Origin: Amygdalobacter indicium
GTDB lineage: Bacteria > Bacillota > Clostridia > Saccharofermentanales > Fastidiosipilaceae
Length of the DNA stretch: 64,000 nucleotides
Direction: 5' to 3'
Assembly (NCBI RefSeq): GCF_029101545.1
Contig: NZ_CP118866.1
Coordinates: 558,001-622,000, forward strand
In this document: one piece after another, positions 1-6,670 of the stretch
How the letters are laid out: each line of letters begins with the position of its first letter
Position numbering within the stretch: the stretch's first letter is position 1
Translations under genes and position numbers: made by a program
The notes under the pieces: model-generated
The model's input: only the letters and a program-made list of their open reading frames with translations
Told to the model about the DNA's origin: nothing
Databases searched by the model: none

Positions 1-1772
1 GCTCTCAACCGAATATTTATTACCAATTGTCGGCGGAAGCCTTGAGAGAATTTTTACTGAATTTGCAACACAAGCAACTGTCTTTCTGCGAACGGGAAGG
101 TCAGGTATTCGAAGTACCCGGATTTTATACATTTTCATTGAAAGAGTTGCTTAAGTCCCTGAATTTATTTGAATTCAGAGCTGCTTTTCAAATAGATTGT
201 GAAAACATTACAGAACAGGCATTAATGACCAAAAAAACCGAGAAGCGGGAATCTGACTTGGCGCTTCGAAAAGTCATAGCCGGTTCAGCCTGGGCGGATT
301 TAGATTTACAGGCTTATGCTCTGGGTGTTCTGCAAACTGATTTATGGGCGGAATATCGCTGCCGGCATGAGCAACTTGAAGATGAAACGTATAAATTGGG
401 GCAATTTTTGCAAGACTGTGTTTATTACCTCGATTTGTCTCTGTTGCAAATAATGTTGACAGATACTGCCGTTTTAGTTCATCGCATTGAACAACCTTTA
501 GTTATAGTTTTGGCCGAGATGGAAAAAACAGGTATTAAATTGGATCAGGATGAATTGCAGAAGGCTGAAGATGCTTATTTATTGGAGATGGAGAAGGCGG
601 AAAGGCAATTACTTTTTGCCGCCGGTAGAGAAATCAACTTAAATTCACCGGAGCAGGTGAGTAAATTGTTGTTTGAAGATCTGGCGATCAGCGCGCCGAC
701 AGATAAATTGAATAAATCCGGCTTTGTTTCAACCAAGAATGAATATTTACAGGAGTTGGCACCGTTTAATCCTGCGGTACGTGAATTACTCAATTACAGA
801 AAATATCGGAAACTTCTTGATTTTGCCGTCGGCTTGGAGCAGTCGGTACAACAAGATTCAAGGCGGATTACGACCGAATTTCAACAGATGAAAACGGCAA
901 CGGGCCGCTTATCTTCACAGAATCCTAATTTACAGAATATTCCGGTTCGCTCGAACGTTAAAATAAGTTTGCGCTCAGCTTTTGTCGCCGATGAAAATGA
1001 TTTATTGTTGGATATAGATTATTCGCAGATTGAGTTAAGAATTATGGCAGCCTTGGCTAATGATGAACATATGTTGCAAGCTTTTCAACAAGGTAAAGAT
1101 GTTCACGCTGAAGTAGCAGCCCATATATTTCAGGAAGATCTTACGGCGGTAACGCCGGAGCAACGGACTAAAGCTAAGGCAATTAACTTCAGTCTTATCT
1201 ACGGTGCTACAACTTTCGGCACGGCGAAGCGGCTGGGAATCAGTTTGGCGGAAGCTAAGGCCTATTTACAAGGATATTTTACAAAATATGCCGCGATCAA
1301 AGAATATATGAAAAAGCTGGTAACAACAGCACAGGCCAATGATTATATCCTGACTGCTTTCGGTCGTCGCCGCTATTTAGGCAAACAACCGGCGCATCAA
1401 GTCGTTACCGGGGAATTAAGCTTATATTTGACTGATTTGAGTAAATTACGGGAAAATCCGCCTGTAAGACAAAAGCCTTCTGCCAAAACATCAGCTGCCG
1501 ATAATCGTATTATTATTAATACGCCTATACAGGGGACCGGAGCGGATATTATAAAACTGGCGATGCTTAAGAGTGCTTTGAAGATTCAAAAAGAACAATT
1601 GCCGGCGAAGTTGCTGCTGCAGGTGCATGATGAATTGTTATTTTCGATCGCCGGGAAGACAGCCGATAAAACAGCTGAGCAACTTCTGAAGTGTATGGAA
1701 AATATTACAAATATAGGCGTTGATTTGCAGGCGGCGCTGCATGTCGGGAACAATTGGGCAGATGTACATTAG
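1..1772 (+). CDS. polA: DNA polymerase I, 3' part (5' end outside window)
   Basis: DNA polymerase I fills gaps in repair and Okazaki fragment maturation. The frame is open from base 3, so the 5' nuclease domain lies upstream of the window and the gene is cut by the window edge, not broken. The visible part begins in a degenerate 3'-5' exonuclease-like region and continues into the polymerase domain: motif A DYSQIELR, the O-helix RTKAKAINFSLIYG, IQGTGADIIK and motif C VHDEL are all present, so polymerase activity is expected. The family proofreading residues are not recognisable, as in many Firmicutes. Between GRRRYL and RIIINTPIQG there are about 42 residues where E. coli has about 14, so the fingers carry an insertion (bases 1381-1506). 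coaE follows after 14 bases and is probably cotranscribed. Confidence 0.95.
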   Translation, partial: SQPNIYYQLSAEALREFLLNLQHKQLSFCEREGQVFEVPGFYTFSLKELLKSLNLFEFRAAFQIDCENITEQALMTKKTEKRESDLALRKVIAGSAWADLDLQAYALGVLQTDLWAEYRCRHEQLEDETYKLGQFLQDCVYYLDLSLLQIMLTDTAVLVHRIEQPLVIVLAEMEKTGIKLDQDELQKAEDAYLLEMEKAERQLLFAAGREINLNSPEQVSKLLFEDLAISAPTDKLNKSGFVSTKNEYLQELAPFNPAVRELLNYRKYRKLLDFAVGLEQSVQQDSRRITTEFQQMKTATGRLSSQNPNLQNIPVRSNVKISLRSAFVADENDLLLDIDYSQIELRIMAALANDEHMLQAFQQGKDVHAEVAAHIFQEDLTAVTPEQRTKAKAINFSLIYGATTFGTAKRLGISLAEAKAYLQGYFTKYAAIKEYMKKLVTTAQANDYILTAFGRRRYLGKQPAHQVVTGELSLYLTDLSKLRENPPVRQKPSAKTSAADNRIIINTPIQGTGADIIKLAMLKSALKIQKEQLPAKLLLQVHDELLFSIAGKTADKTAEQLLKCMENITNIGVDLQAALHVGNNWADVH

Positions 1773-1786
1773 AGAAGAGGTTATTT

Positions 1787-2407
1787 ATGTTTGTTTTGGG
1801 AATTACAGGTGGAATCGGTTGCGGAAAATCAACTTTAGCCAAAATCTTTCAGGAATATTCCGTGCCGGTTTTAGACGCTGACAGAATTTCGCATGAAGTT
1901 ACACAGGCAGGTTCACCGGTGTTAACGGAATTAAGGAATATTCTACCTGAAAATTGTTTTCAGGCCGATGGTAGTTTAGCTGCAGAAGAAACGGCACGAC
2001 TGATTTTCAATAACAAAAAAATGCTGGATGCTGTGAGTTTACTTATTCATGAAGAAGTGACTAAAAAATTAATTAACGGAGTACAGCAGGCTAAGGAGGC
2101 CAAACTGCCTTTAATTGTTCTGGATGTCCCGCTTCCGGTTAAACAGGGATTTTTAGATCAATGCGATTATGTCGTAGTTGTTTGGGCAAATTCAGCTGAA
2201 CGTTTGGAACGCTTGGAGAAACGCGGACTGAATAAGACAGAAGCCGAACAAAGAATAGCTTGTCAAATGAGCCGGGAAGAATATGCGAAAATAGCTGACC
2301 TTGTTATTGATAATAGCGGTGATATAGAAGATTTGTACAGAGCTTTTCATAAATTAGTCAAAGATGAGTTGAATAGTCGAGGTATTTTTTTACAGATACA
2401 AGCGTAA
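1787..2407 (+). CDS. coaE: Dephospho-CoA kinase
   Basis: This cytosolic enzyme phosphorylates dephospho-CoA in the last step of coenzyme A synthesis. The 206-residue protein starts LGITGGIGCGKST, a P-loop typical of CoaE, followed by LDADRISHEV and an LDVPLP segment, all family landmarks, and its length is normal. The ATG at 1787 was chosen because the purine-rich AGAAGAGG stretch ends just before it; the longer reading frame from 1754 would overlap polA without its own ribosome binding site. The polA-coaE pairing is common in Gram-positive bacteria. A symmetric A/T-stem hairpin at 2462-2488 probably ends the transcript. Confidence 0.95.
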   Translation: MFVLGITGGIGCGKSTLAKIFQEYSVPVLDADRISHEVTQAGSPVLTELRNILPENCFQADGSLAAEETARLIFNNKKMLDAVSLLIHEEVTKKLINGVQQAKEAKLPLIVLDVPLPVKQGFLDQCDYVVVVWANSAERLERLEKRGLNKTEAEQRIACQMSREEYAKIADLVIDNSGDIEDLYRAFHKLVKDELNSRGIFLQIQA

Positions 2408-2461
2408 GTTCCCTAAAAATGGTTTCACTATAGCTTTAGTAAGATTTATTTTTAGCAGGTT

Positions 2462-2488
2462 GCACAAAAAAAGGAGCGTTTTTTGTGC
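2462..2488 (+). terminator. Hairpin after polA-coaE, possible terminator
   Basis: The arms GCACAAAAAA and TTTTTTGTGC enclose a loop containing GGAGCG. The T-run lies in the 3' arm and is not clearly followed by more T, so this is a weak or bidirectional terminator, or a regulatory hairpin. Confidence 0.45.
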
Positions 2489-2592
2489 GGTCTGTAGATT
2501 ACTTGTGAATGCCTATAAAATTTACTGTCTTTTTAATGAATAGCGTGTTAAAGTGAAAACGATAAACCAAGTGGTTTAGGAGGGAATGCTTT

Positions 2593-2628
2593 ATGTTAAG
2601 TGCAAAACAATTAAATCCTCATATGTAA
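2593..2628 (+). CDS. Possible 11-codon mini-ORF
   Basis: An ATG with an excellent ribosome binding site (TTTAGGAGGG, 8 bases upstream) opens a frame of only 11 residues, MLSAKQLNPHM, before TAA. Its stop lies 46 bases before the small zinc-ribbon gene. It could be a leader peptide, a truncated remnant of a longer gene, or a chance ORF. No function can be assigned. The strength of the ribosome binding site is the only reason to list it. Confidence 0.3.
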   Translation: MLSAKQLNPHM

Positions 2629-2674
2629 AAGAATATTGTTAGATTAAAAAATATTCTTAGAAAGGAGAAAAATA

Positions 2675-2938
2675 GTGAAAAAACCTACATATAGCGAATC
2701 AGTTTGGATTTCATGGGTTTCGTTGCTTATTGAAATACTGTATATAATTTTGGTGTTATTAATTTTTCCTCCTAAGTATGGAAATGCTAGAACAGTTATT
2801 ATGTTGGGGATAGGCATTATTTGCATGGTAGGAACAGTTGTATTCAGGATCAAATTTTGTAGATGTCCTAATTGCGATAAGTATATTTTTCGCTGTGTAA
2901 ACCATCAATGTCCATTCTGCCAAAATTATCTTGATTAG
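2675..2938 (+). CDS. Small membrane protein with C-terminal zinc ribbon
   Basis: An 87-residue protein of unknown function. Two hydrophobic segments (about residues 11-31 and 40-58) are predicted to span the membrane, followed by a short tail with CPNC, a single Cys, and CPFC, the pattern of a small zinc ribbon. The start is GTG, chosen because AGAAAGGAG sits 7 bases upstream. It stands alone between the coaE transcript and rnpB, with its own terminator at 2979. The tail should face the cytoplasm if both segments cross the membrane and the N terminus is inside. No close family is recognised. Confidence 0.7.
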   Translation: MKKPTYSESVWISWVSLLIEILYIILVLLIFPPKYGNARTVIMLGIGIICMVGTVVFRIKFCRCPNCDKYIFRCVNHQCPFCQNYLD

Positions 2939-2978
2939 ATCATTTATTTTATACACAAATCTTTAGAACGAAAGCTTT

Positions 2979-3017
2979 GGGGATGGGAAGTTAAATATTT
3001 CTCATCTCCATTTTTTA
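2979..3017 (+). terminator. Rho-independent terminator after zinc-ribbon gene
   Basis: The arm GGGGATGGGAA pairs with TTCTCATCTCC (11 pairs, two of them G-U) and is followed by ATTTTTTA. Confidence 0.75.
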
Positions 3018-3136
3018 TTAGTTAATCGAAAAACGGTTAGATGCTTTTTGGTGCCGGAAAAAATCATGAATGGCGCAAAAACTGTAACGTACTTTCCACC
3101 AATGAACAGTCAAGGCGTCTTTTTGCAGAAAAAGAT

Positions 3137-3165
3137 TTGAAAAAAACTCTTCAGATGGTTAGAAT
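3137..3165 (+). promoter_or_regulatory. Promoter of rnpB
   Basis: TTGAAA at 3137-3142 and TAGAAT at 3160-3165 are separated by 17 bases. The predicted start near 3172 coincides with the 5' strand of the RNase P RNA P1 helix. Confidence 0.8.
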
Positions 3166-3170
3166 TAGAT

Positions 3171-3512
3171 AATCAGATTAGTGGATAAACGCGCTTCAAC
3201 ATTGAAAAGTGTTCAAGTGAGGAAAGTCCGAGCACCGACGATCAAGGAACGCCGGATAACGTCCGGTAAAGGCGACTTTAAGGATAGTGCAACAGAAATA
3301 GACAGCAGCGCAAGCTGTGATGGTGGAAAGGCGAGGTAAGAGCTCACCGGAGCTGATAGGAGTCAGCTGCCATGTAAACCCCGTTCCGGTGCAACACCGT
3401 GGAAAGCGATAGATGATCGTACGCTTGAGGAGGTGGCTATGAGCTGTTTGGCAACAAACAGCACAGATAAATGTTTGTCCAAGACAGAACTCGGCTTACA
3501 GCTAATCTGATT
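3171..3512 (+). ncRNA. rnpB: RNase P RNA
   Basis: The catalytic RNA of ribonuclease P, which trims tRNA 5' leaders. The conserved region I GAGGAAAGTCCG begins near 3218, the central GTAAACCCC is near 3374, and the 3' conserved ACAGAA...GGCTTAC lies near 3484-3499. The ends are set by the P1 helix: AATCAGATTAG (3171-3181) is fully complementary to CTAATCTGATT (3502-3512). About 342 nt is a normal length. ATTTTTG directly follows the 3' end and probably forms the U-tract of termination. The RNA looks like the ancestral A type, but this was judged by eye only. Confidence 0.93.
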
Positions 3513-3689
3513 ATTTTTGAATGTATGAGGCTTAAATGTCGCATCACTATAGGAGATGTAACTTTTCCGCTTCTTTGGCTTGATTGTAACGAAACGGCAA
3601 AATAAGTGGGAAAATAGTATCGGGTACAAGTTATAAAGTTTATTAGTGCTATTATGAATTGTACTTACCTTAACAAGGAGTATGAATAG

Positions 3690-4658
3690 ATGAAGAAAAG
3701 AAATCCGACAGGTCAGAATCCTAATAACTCTTTACCTAACGGCGATTCCAATCTGACACCGAATAATGGCGGTTTTGTTGATTTTACGGCAGAATCCGGA
3801 GCTGATAAAAATTTGAATAATATTGCGGCGCAATCTGAACAATTGACATCAGTTCCCGACAGCAGCACCGGTGCTTGGTTGCAATCGGAAGCACAGCGGG
3901 TACAACAGTCAGGGATTAAACCGGGCCGCAGAATGCATCCTAAGCGGGGCGGCAAAAAACGCAAACCGTTAGCTATTGCACTTAACGCCGTTATTGTTTT
4001 GCTGGTCGTTATAGGTATTTATCTTGTTTCCCGTCCTTTGATTTTGCAATGGAACCGTGACAGAAGTACGCAGGCTTTATTGCACGGCTTGGAAGCCAAG
4101 ATGAGCGCCGGTAACAGCAAGGTTAATGAGACCTTGTGGGTCGATCCGAATGCCAATCCTATTAACGGCGAGGATTACGATTTGCCCCCGGGAGTTAATG
4201 CCGATGATTTGGTAATTAATGAAAAGAAGAACGACAAAGGCCAGGTATTGGTAGAAGCTATCGGTCGTATTATGATCGAATCCGTTAACATCAATTTGCC
4301 GATCGTCAAAGGTGCTACCGAAACGCCGCTTAAATACGGTGCCGGTTGGTATGACTATTCATCCAAAATCGGAGAAAAAGGCGGAAATGCCGTTATTCTG
4401 GCGCATCGTATGTTGACTTACGGCAGAATGTTCAATCGTCTGGATGAAGTAAAAAACGGTGATATCGTTGAAATTAACTACAATAACCAAAGCTACAAAT
4501 ACAAAGTCTTTGAATCATTCTCCGTTGATCCGAAACAACAGGATATGTATGAATTTTTCAAACCTTTGCAGAACGGTAAAACCGTTATAACTCTGGTTAC
4601 CTGCTCCAAAGATGACGGCAAAACCCGTTTAATGGTGCGGGCGGAATTAGTCAGCTGA
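3690..4658 (+). CDS. Sortase (cysteine transpeptidase)
   Basis: Sortases cleave a C-terminal sorting signal and attach surface proteins to the cell wall. This 322-residue protein has a long polar N-terminal tail rich in Asn and Ser (1-90), one membrane segment at about 93-117, then an extracellular sortase domain. Catalytic residues are visible: His239 in LAHR, Cys305 in TLVTCS, and an Arg shortly downstream in TRLMVRAEL. The unusually long cytoplasmic tail of about 90 residues is odd for a sortase. The subclass cannot be settled by eye. No LPxTG-type substrate is encoded nearby, so it may be a housekeeping enzyme. It is a single-gene unit ending in the terminator at 4686. Confidence 0.92.
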   Translation: MKKRNPTGQNPNNSLPNGDSNLTPNNGGFVDFTAESGADKNLNNIAAQSEQLTSVPDSSTGAWLQSEAQRVQQSGIKPGRRMHPKRGGKKRKPLAIALNAVIVLLVVIGIYLVSRPLILQWNRDRSTQALLHGLEAKMSAGNSKVNETLWVDPNANPINGEDYDLPPGVNADDLVINEKKNDKGQVLVEAIGRIMIESVNINLPIVKGATETPLKYGAGWYDYSSKIGEKGGNAVILAHRMLTYGRMFNRLDEVKNGDIVEINYNNQSYKYKVFESFSVDPKQQDMYEFFKPLQNGKTVITLVTCSKDDGKTRLMVRAELVS

Positions 4659-4685
4659 TTGCCCGAGCTGTAAAGTGAATAAATG

Positions 4686-4713
4686 GCCGTCGATTGAATT
4701 CGGCGGCTTTTTT
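4686..4713 (+). terminator. Rho-independent terminator after sortase
   Basis: GCCGTCG pairs with CGGCGGC (one G-U) around a short loop and is followed by TTTTTT. Confidence 0.85.
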
Positions 4714-4720
4714 CGTTTAC

Positions 4721-4749
4721 TTGAAATATTTCGTCAAATAGATTATAAT
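4721..4749 (+). promoter_or_regulatory. Promoter of rpsU
   Basis: TTGAAA (4721-4726), a 17-base spacer and a perfect TATAAT (4744-4749), 53 bases before the rpsU start codon. Confidence 0.8.
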
Positions 4750-4801
4750 TGCTCCGTTGCAAGGTTTTAACCTAATATTTGCACTGAGAGGAGTGATTAA
4801 G

Positions 4802-4975
4802 ATGGCAGTTGTACGTGTAAAAGAGAACGAAACACTCGAAAGTGCATTACGTCGTTTTAAGCGTTCTTGCGCTCGCTCAGGCATTCTAGCTGAAGTACGT
4901 AAGCGTGAACATTACGAGAAGCCAAGTGTTCGCCGTAAGAAGAAACAAGAAGCAGCTCGTAAGCGCAAGCACTGA
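4802..4975 (+). CDS. rpsU: 30S ribosomal protein S21
   Basis: S21 is a short, very basic small-subunit protein that helps pair mRNA with the 3' end of 16S rRNA. The 57-residue product begins MAVVRVKENETLESALRRFK and ends in a run of Arg and Lys, as in other Firmicutes. The ATG at 4802 follows GAGAGGAGTG; the upstream in-frame codons from 4757 lie over the promoter and are not part of the gene. It is monocistronic, between its own promoter and a hairpin at 4981. Confidence 0.97.
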   Translation: MAVVRVKENETLESALRRFKRSCARSGILAEVRKREHYEKPSVRRKKKQEAARKRKH

Positions 4976-4980
4976 TTGAT

Positions 4981-5012
4981 TGAGCATTCGCCTGGTGGTG
5001 GGTGCTCATTTT
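4981..5012 (+). terminator. Terminator after rpsU
   Basis: A 12-pair stem (TGAGCATTCGCC with GGTGGGTGCTCA, several G-U pairs) with a TGGT loop is followed by TTTTG. The tRNA-Ser gene begins 7 bases later, so partial readthrough into the tRNA is possible. Confidence 0.65.
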
Positions 5013-5018
5013 GTAGAA

Positions 5019-5106
5019 GGAAACGTATCGAAGTGGTCATAACGGGCCTGACTCGAAATCAGGTAGTCCCGTTCGGGGCTCGAGGGTTCGAATCCCTCCG
5101 TTTCCG
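5019..5106 (+). tRNA. tRNA-Ser (anticodon CGA)
   Basis: The 88-nt gene has acceptor arms GGAAACG and CGTTTCC, a long variable arm as expected for serine (after CTGACTCGAAATCAG), and a T arm with GGTTCGAATCC. The anticodon loop CTCGAAA gives CGA, reading UCG. No CCA end is encoded. Confidence 0.95.
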
Positions 5107-5107
5107 T

Positions 5108-5135
5108 AAAAAGCTCGCATTGCGGGCTTTTTTGT
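5108..5135 (+). terminator. Terminator after tRNA-Ser
   Basis: AAAAAGCTCGC pairs with GCGGGCTTTTT around a three-base loop; the stem runs into a T-tract. Confidence 0.85.
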
Positions 5136-5313
5136 TTTTTGGACAAATTGCAGCAAAAAATCATTATAAGTATCTAAAAAGTAGTCGAAATCAATAAAAA
5201 TGCCGCCTGCTTCCTGAAAGCTGCTATAATTATTTTATTGAGGCAGTTGTTTGACACTATTATTACACTGCCGTTAACAAATTTGCTGACGCTGATGTAT
5301 TTGTCGGAAAAAG

Positions 5314-5343
5314 GCTGAACTATCTTCAGCTGAGACCTATAAT
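5314..5343 (+). promoter_or_regulatory. Probable pflA promoter with inverted repeat
   Basis: TATAAT at 5338-5343 lies 17 bases after CTGAAC (5315-5320), a weak -35 element. The repeat GCTGAA...TTCAGC (5314-5330) covers the -35 region and could be an operator. The transcript would have a short leader before the ATG at 5367. Confidence 0.55.
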
Positions 5344-5366
5344 ATAAATTATGAAGAGGTGAAATT

Positions 5367-6101
5367 ATGAAAGCGAGAATCCATTCTTTTGAAAGTTTCG
5401 GAACAGTAGACGGCCCGGGAATTCGCTTTGTTATCTTCATGCAGGGATGTCCGCTGCGTTGTTTGTATTGTCACAATCCCGATACTTGGTCAACTAAAGC
5501 AGGTACGGAATATGAACTGGAAGATGTCGTACAAAAGGTGTTGAAATACCGCAACTATATAAAGAACGGCGGTGTAACTGTCAGTGGCGGTGAGCCTTTG
5601 TTACAGATTGATTTTCTGATTGAATTTTATAAGCGCATGAAACAGGAAGGCATTCATACTTGCTGTGATACGTCCGGTTACCTGTTTACACCGCATAATC
5701 AGCCGAAGTTCGATGAACTGATTAAATGGTGTGATTTGTTCCTCTTGGATATAAAACAGATAGATCCGCAGAAACACATAATTTTAACCAGAGTTAAACA
5801 TGATAACATTTTAAGATTTGCACGTTATTTGAGCGATCATAATAAAGCTATGTGGATTAGACATGTTTTAGTTCCCGGTTATACAGATGACAAAAACGAC
5901 TGGATTAAGTTGAGACAATTTATCGACACCTTGAAGACCGTAGAAAAGGTGGAAATCTTACCCTACCATACGATGGGTGTTAATAAATATAAGATGATGA
6001 ACATCAGCTATCCTCTTGAAGGCGTAGAACCGCCGAGCAAAGAGGTGGTAGCAATGGCCAGAGCTGTTGTGGAAAGGGGAGAATATGACAAAACAAGTTA
6101 A
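5367..6101 (+). CDS. pflA: Pyruvate formate-lyase activating enzyme (radical SAM)
   Basis: This radical SAM enzyme abstracts a hydrogen from a glycine of PFL and so creates the catalytic glycyl radical, under anaerobic conditions. The 244-residue protein has the 4Fe-4S motif Cys28-x3-Cys32-x2-Cys35 (GCPLRCLYC), VDGPGIR near the start and GGVTVSGGEPLLQ, all typical of PflA, and a normal length. A good ribosome binding site (GAAGAGGTG) precedes the ATG. Its partner here is unusual: the glycine it must act on lies in a separate 77-residue subunit at 8736. Its 3' end overlaps the thioredoxin-like gene by 17 bases, so the two are probably translationally coupled. Confidence 0.96.
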   Translation: MKARIHSFESFGTVDGPGIRFVIFMQGCPLRCLYCHNPDTWSTKAGTEYELEDVVQKVLKYRNYIKNGGVTVSGGEPLLQIDFLIEFYKRMKQEGIHTCCDTSGYLFTPHNQPKFDELIKWCDLFLLDIKQIDPQKHIILTRVKHDNILRFARYLSDHNKAMWIRHVLVPGYTDDKNDWIKLRQFIDTLKTVEKVEILPYHTMGVNKYKMMNISYPLEGVEPPSKEVVAMARAVVERGEYDKTS

Positions 6102-6414
6102 TATTACTAATGATAATTTCCTTGAGGTTGTGAAAGAAGGTACGCATTTGGTGGAATTAAGCGGCGACGGCTGTTCCGGGTGTATTGCCCTTAAGCCGAC
6201 GGTTATGCAGCTTCTGCCGAAATATCCGCAGATAACTTATCACTATGTGGTTGTTACTCATGAAACGTCGGATATTTGTCACAAATACGGTGTTGACAGA
6301 ATACCTGCTTTGTTACTGTTGCACAACGGCGTTTTGGCAGCTTTGGTTAAAGGCTACCAACCTGAGGAAATTTTGGATTTGTGGCTGGAAGATCAACTCA
6401 GTCGTCTGAAATAA
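6085..6414 (+). CDS. Thioredoxin-like protein in the pfl cluster
   Basis: A 109-residue thioredoxin-fold protein with a CxxC site, Cys30-Ser-Gly-Cys33, and a likely cis-proline in RIPALLLLHNG. It lacks a signal peptide, so it should act in the cytosol as a thiol-disulfide carrier. The ATG at 6085 was chosen because GGAAAGGGGAG lies just upstream; it overlaps the end of pflA by 17 bases. Its position between pflA and the PFL main subunit suggests it keeps PFL, PflA or the small radical subunit reduced, but this is inferred from position only. The usual WCGPC motif is replaced by GCSGC, so it is not a standard thioredoxin. Confidence 0.8.
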   Translation: MTKQVNITNDNFLEVVKEGTHLVELSGDGCSGCIALKPTVMQLLPKYPQITYHYVVVTHETSDICHKYGVDRIPALLLLHNGVLAALVKGYQPEEILDLWLEDQLSRLK

Positions 6415-6529
6415 TGCTCTGACATTTTAATAGAGACATTAATGATGATGAACTTTAATTTGACATTTTGCACATAATTTTGTCAGGCACTTGTAATTGC
6501 TATGTAATTTGTGCGAAAATAACTAAAAG

Positions 6530-6543
6530 TTGATCTCGATCAC
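6530..6543 (+). promoter_or_regulatory. FNR/Crp-like site upstream of the PFL gene
   Basis: TTGATCTCGATCAC matches the FNR consensus TTGAT-N4-ATCAA at nine of ten fixed positions. It lies about 80 bases before the predicted transcription start. Whether this organism has an FNR-type regulator cannot be seen in the window. Confidence 0.4.
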
Positions 6544-6560
6544 GAAAAAACTTGAGCAAA

Positions 6561-6575
6561 AGTTACATTGTAACT
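6561..6575 (+). promoter_or_regulatory. Perfect palindrome in the PFL promoter
   Basis: AGTTACATTGTAACT is a perfect inverted repeat with 7-base arms around one base. The half-site TGTAACT resembles half-sites in the fucO and TetR gene promoters, so it is a candidate operator. Confidence 0.45.
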
Positions 6576-6611
6576 GCCGTCATTTTTTTGGATGACTGCA
6601 GTTGCTATACT
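6572..6611 (+). promoter_or_regulatory. Inverted repeat and -10 box of the PFL main-subunit gene
   Basis: AACTGCCGTCAT (6572-6583) and ATGACTGCAGTT (6592-6603) form an 11-of-12 inverted repeat directly before TATACT (6606-6611), a likely -10 element. The left arm overlaps the palindrome at 6561 by four bases. The repeat would cover the -35 region, so a repressor or an RNA hairpin are both possible. Confidence 0.45.
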
Positions 6612-6670
6612 TAGGCTACAGGTTAGATAGAGAGCAAATAAAAAGCCTGTACAAGGCATAGGAGGCAATA

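Noticed and set aside
1..1772. Truncated or broken polA
   Set aside because: The reading frame is open at base 3, so the gene is only cut by the window edge.
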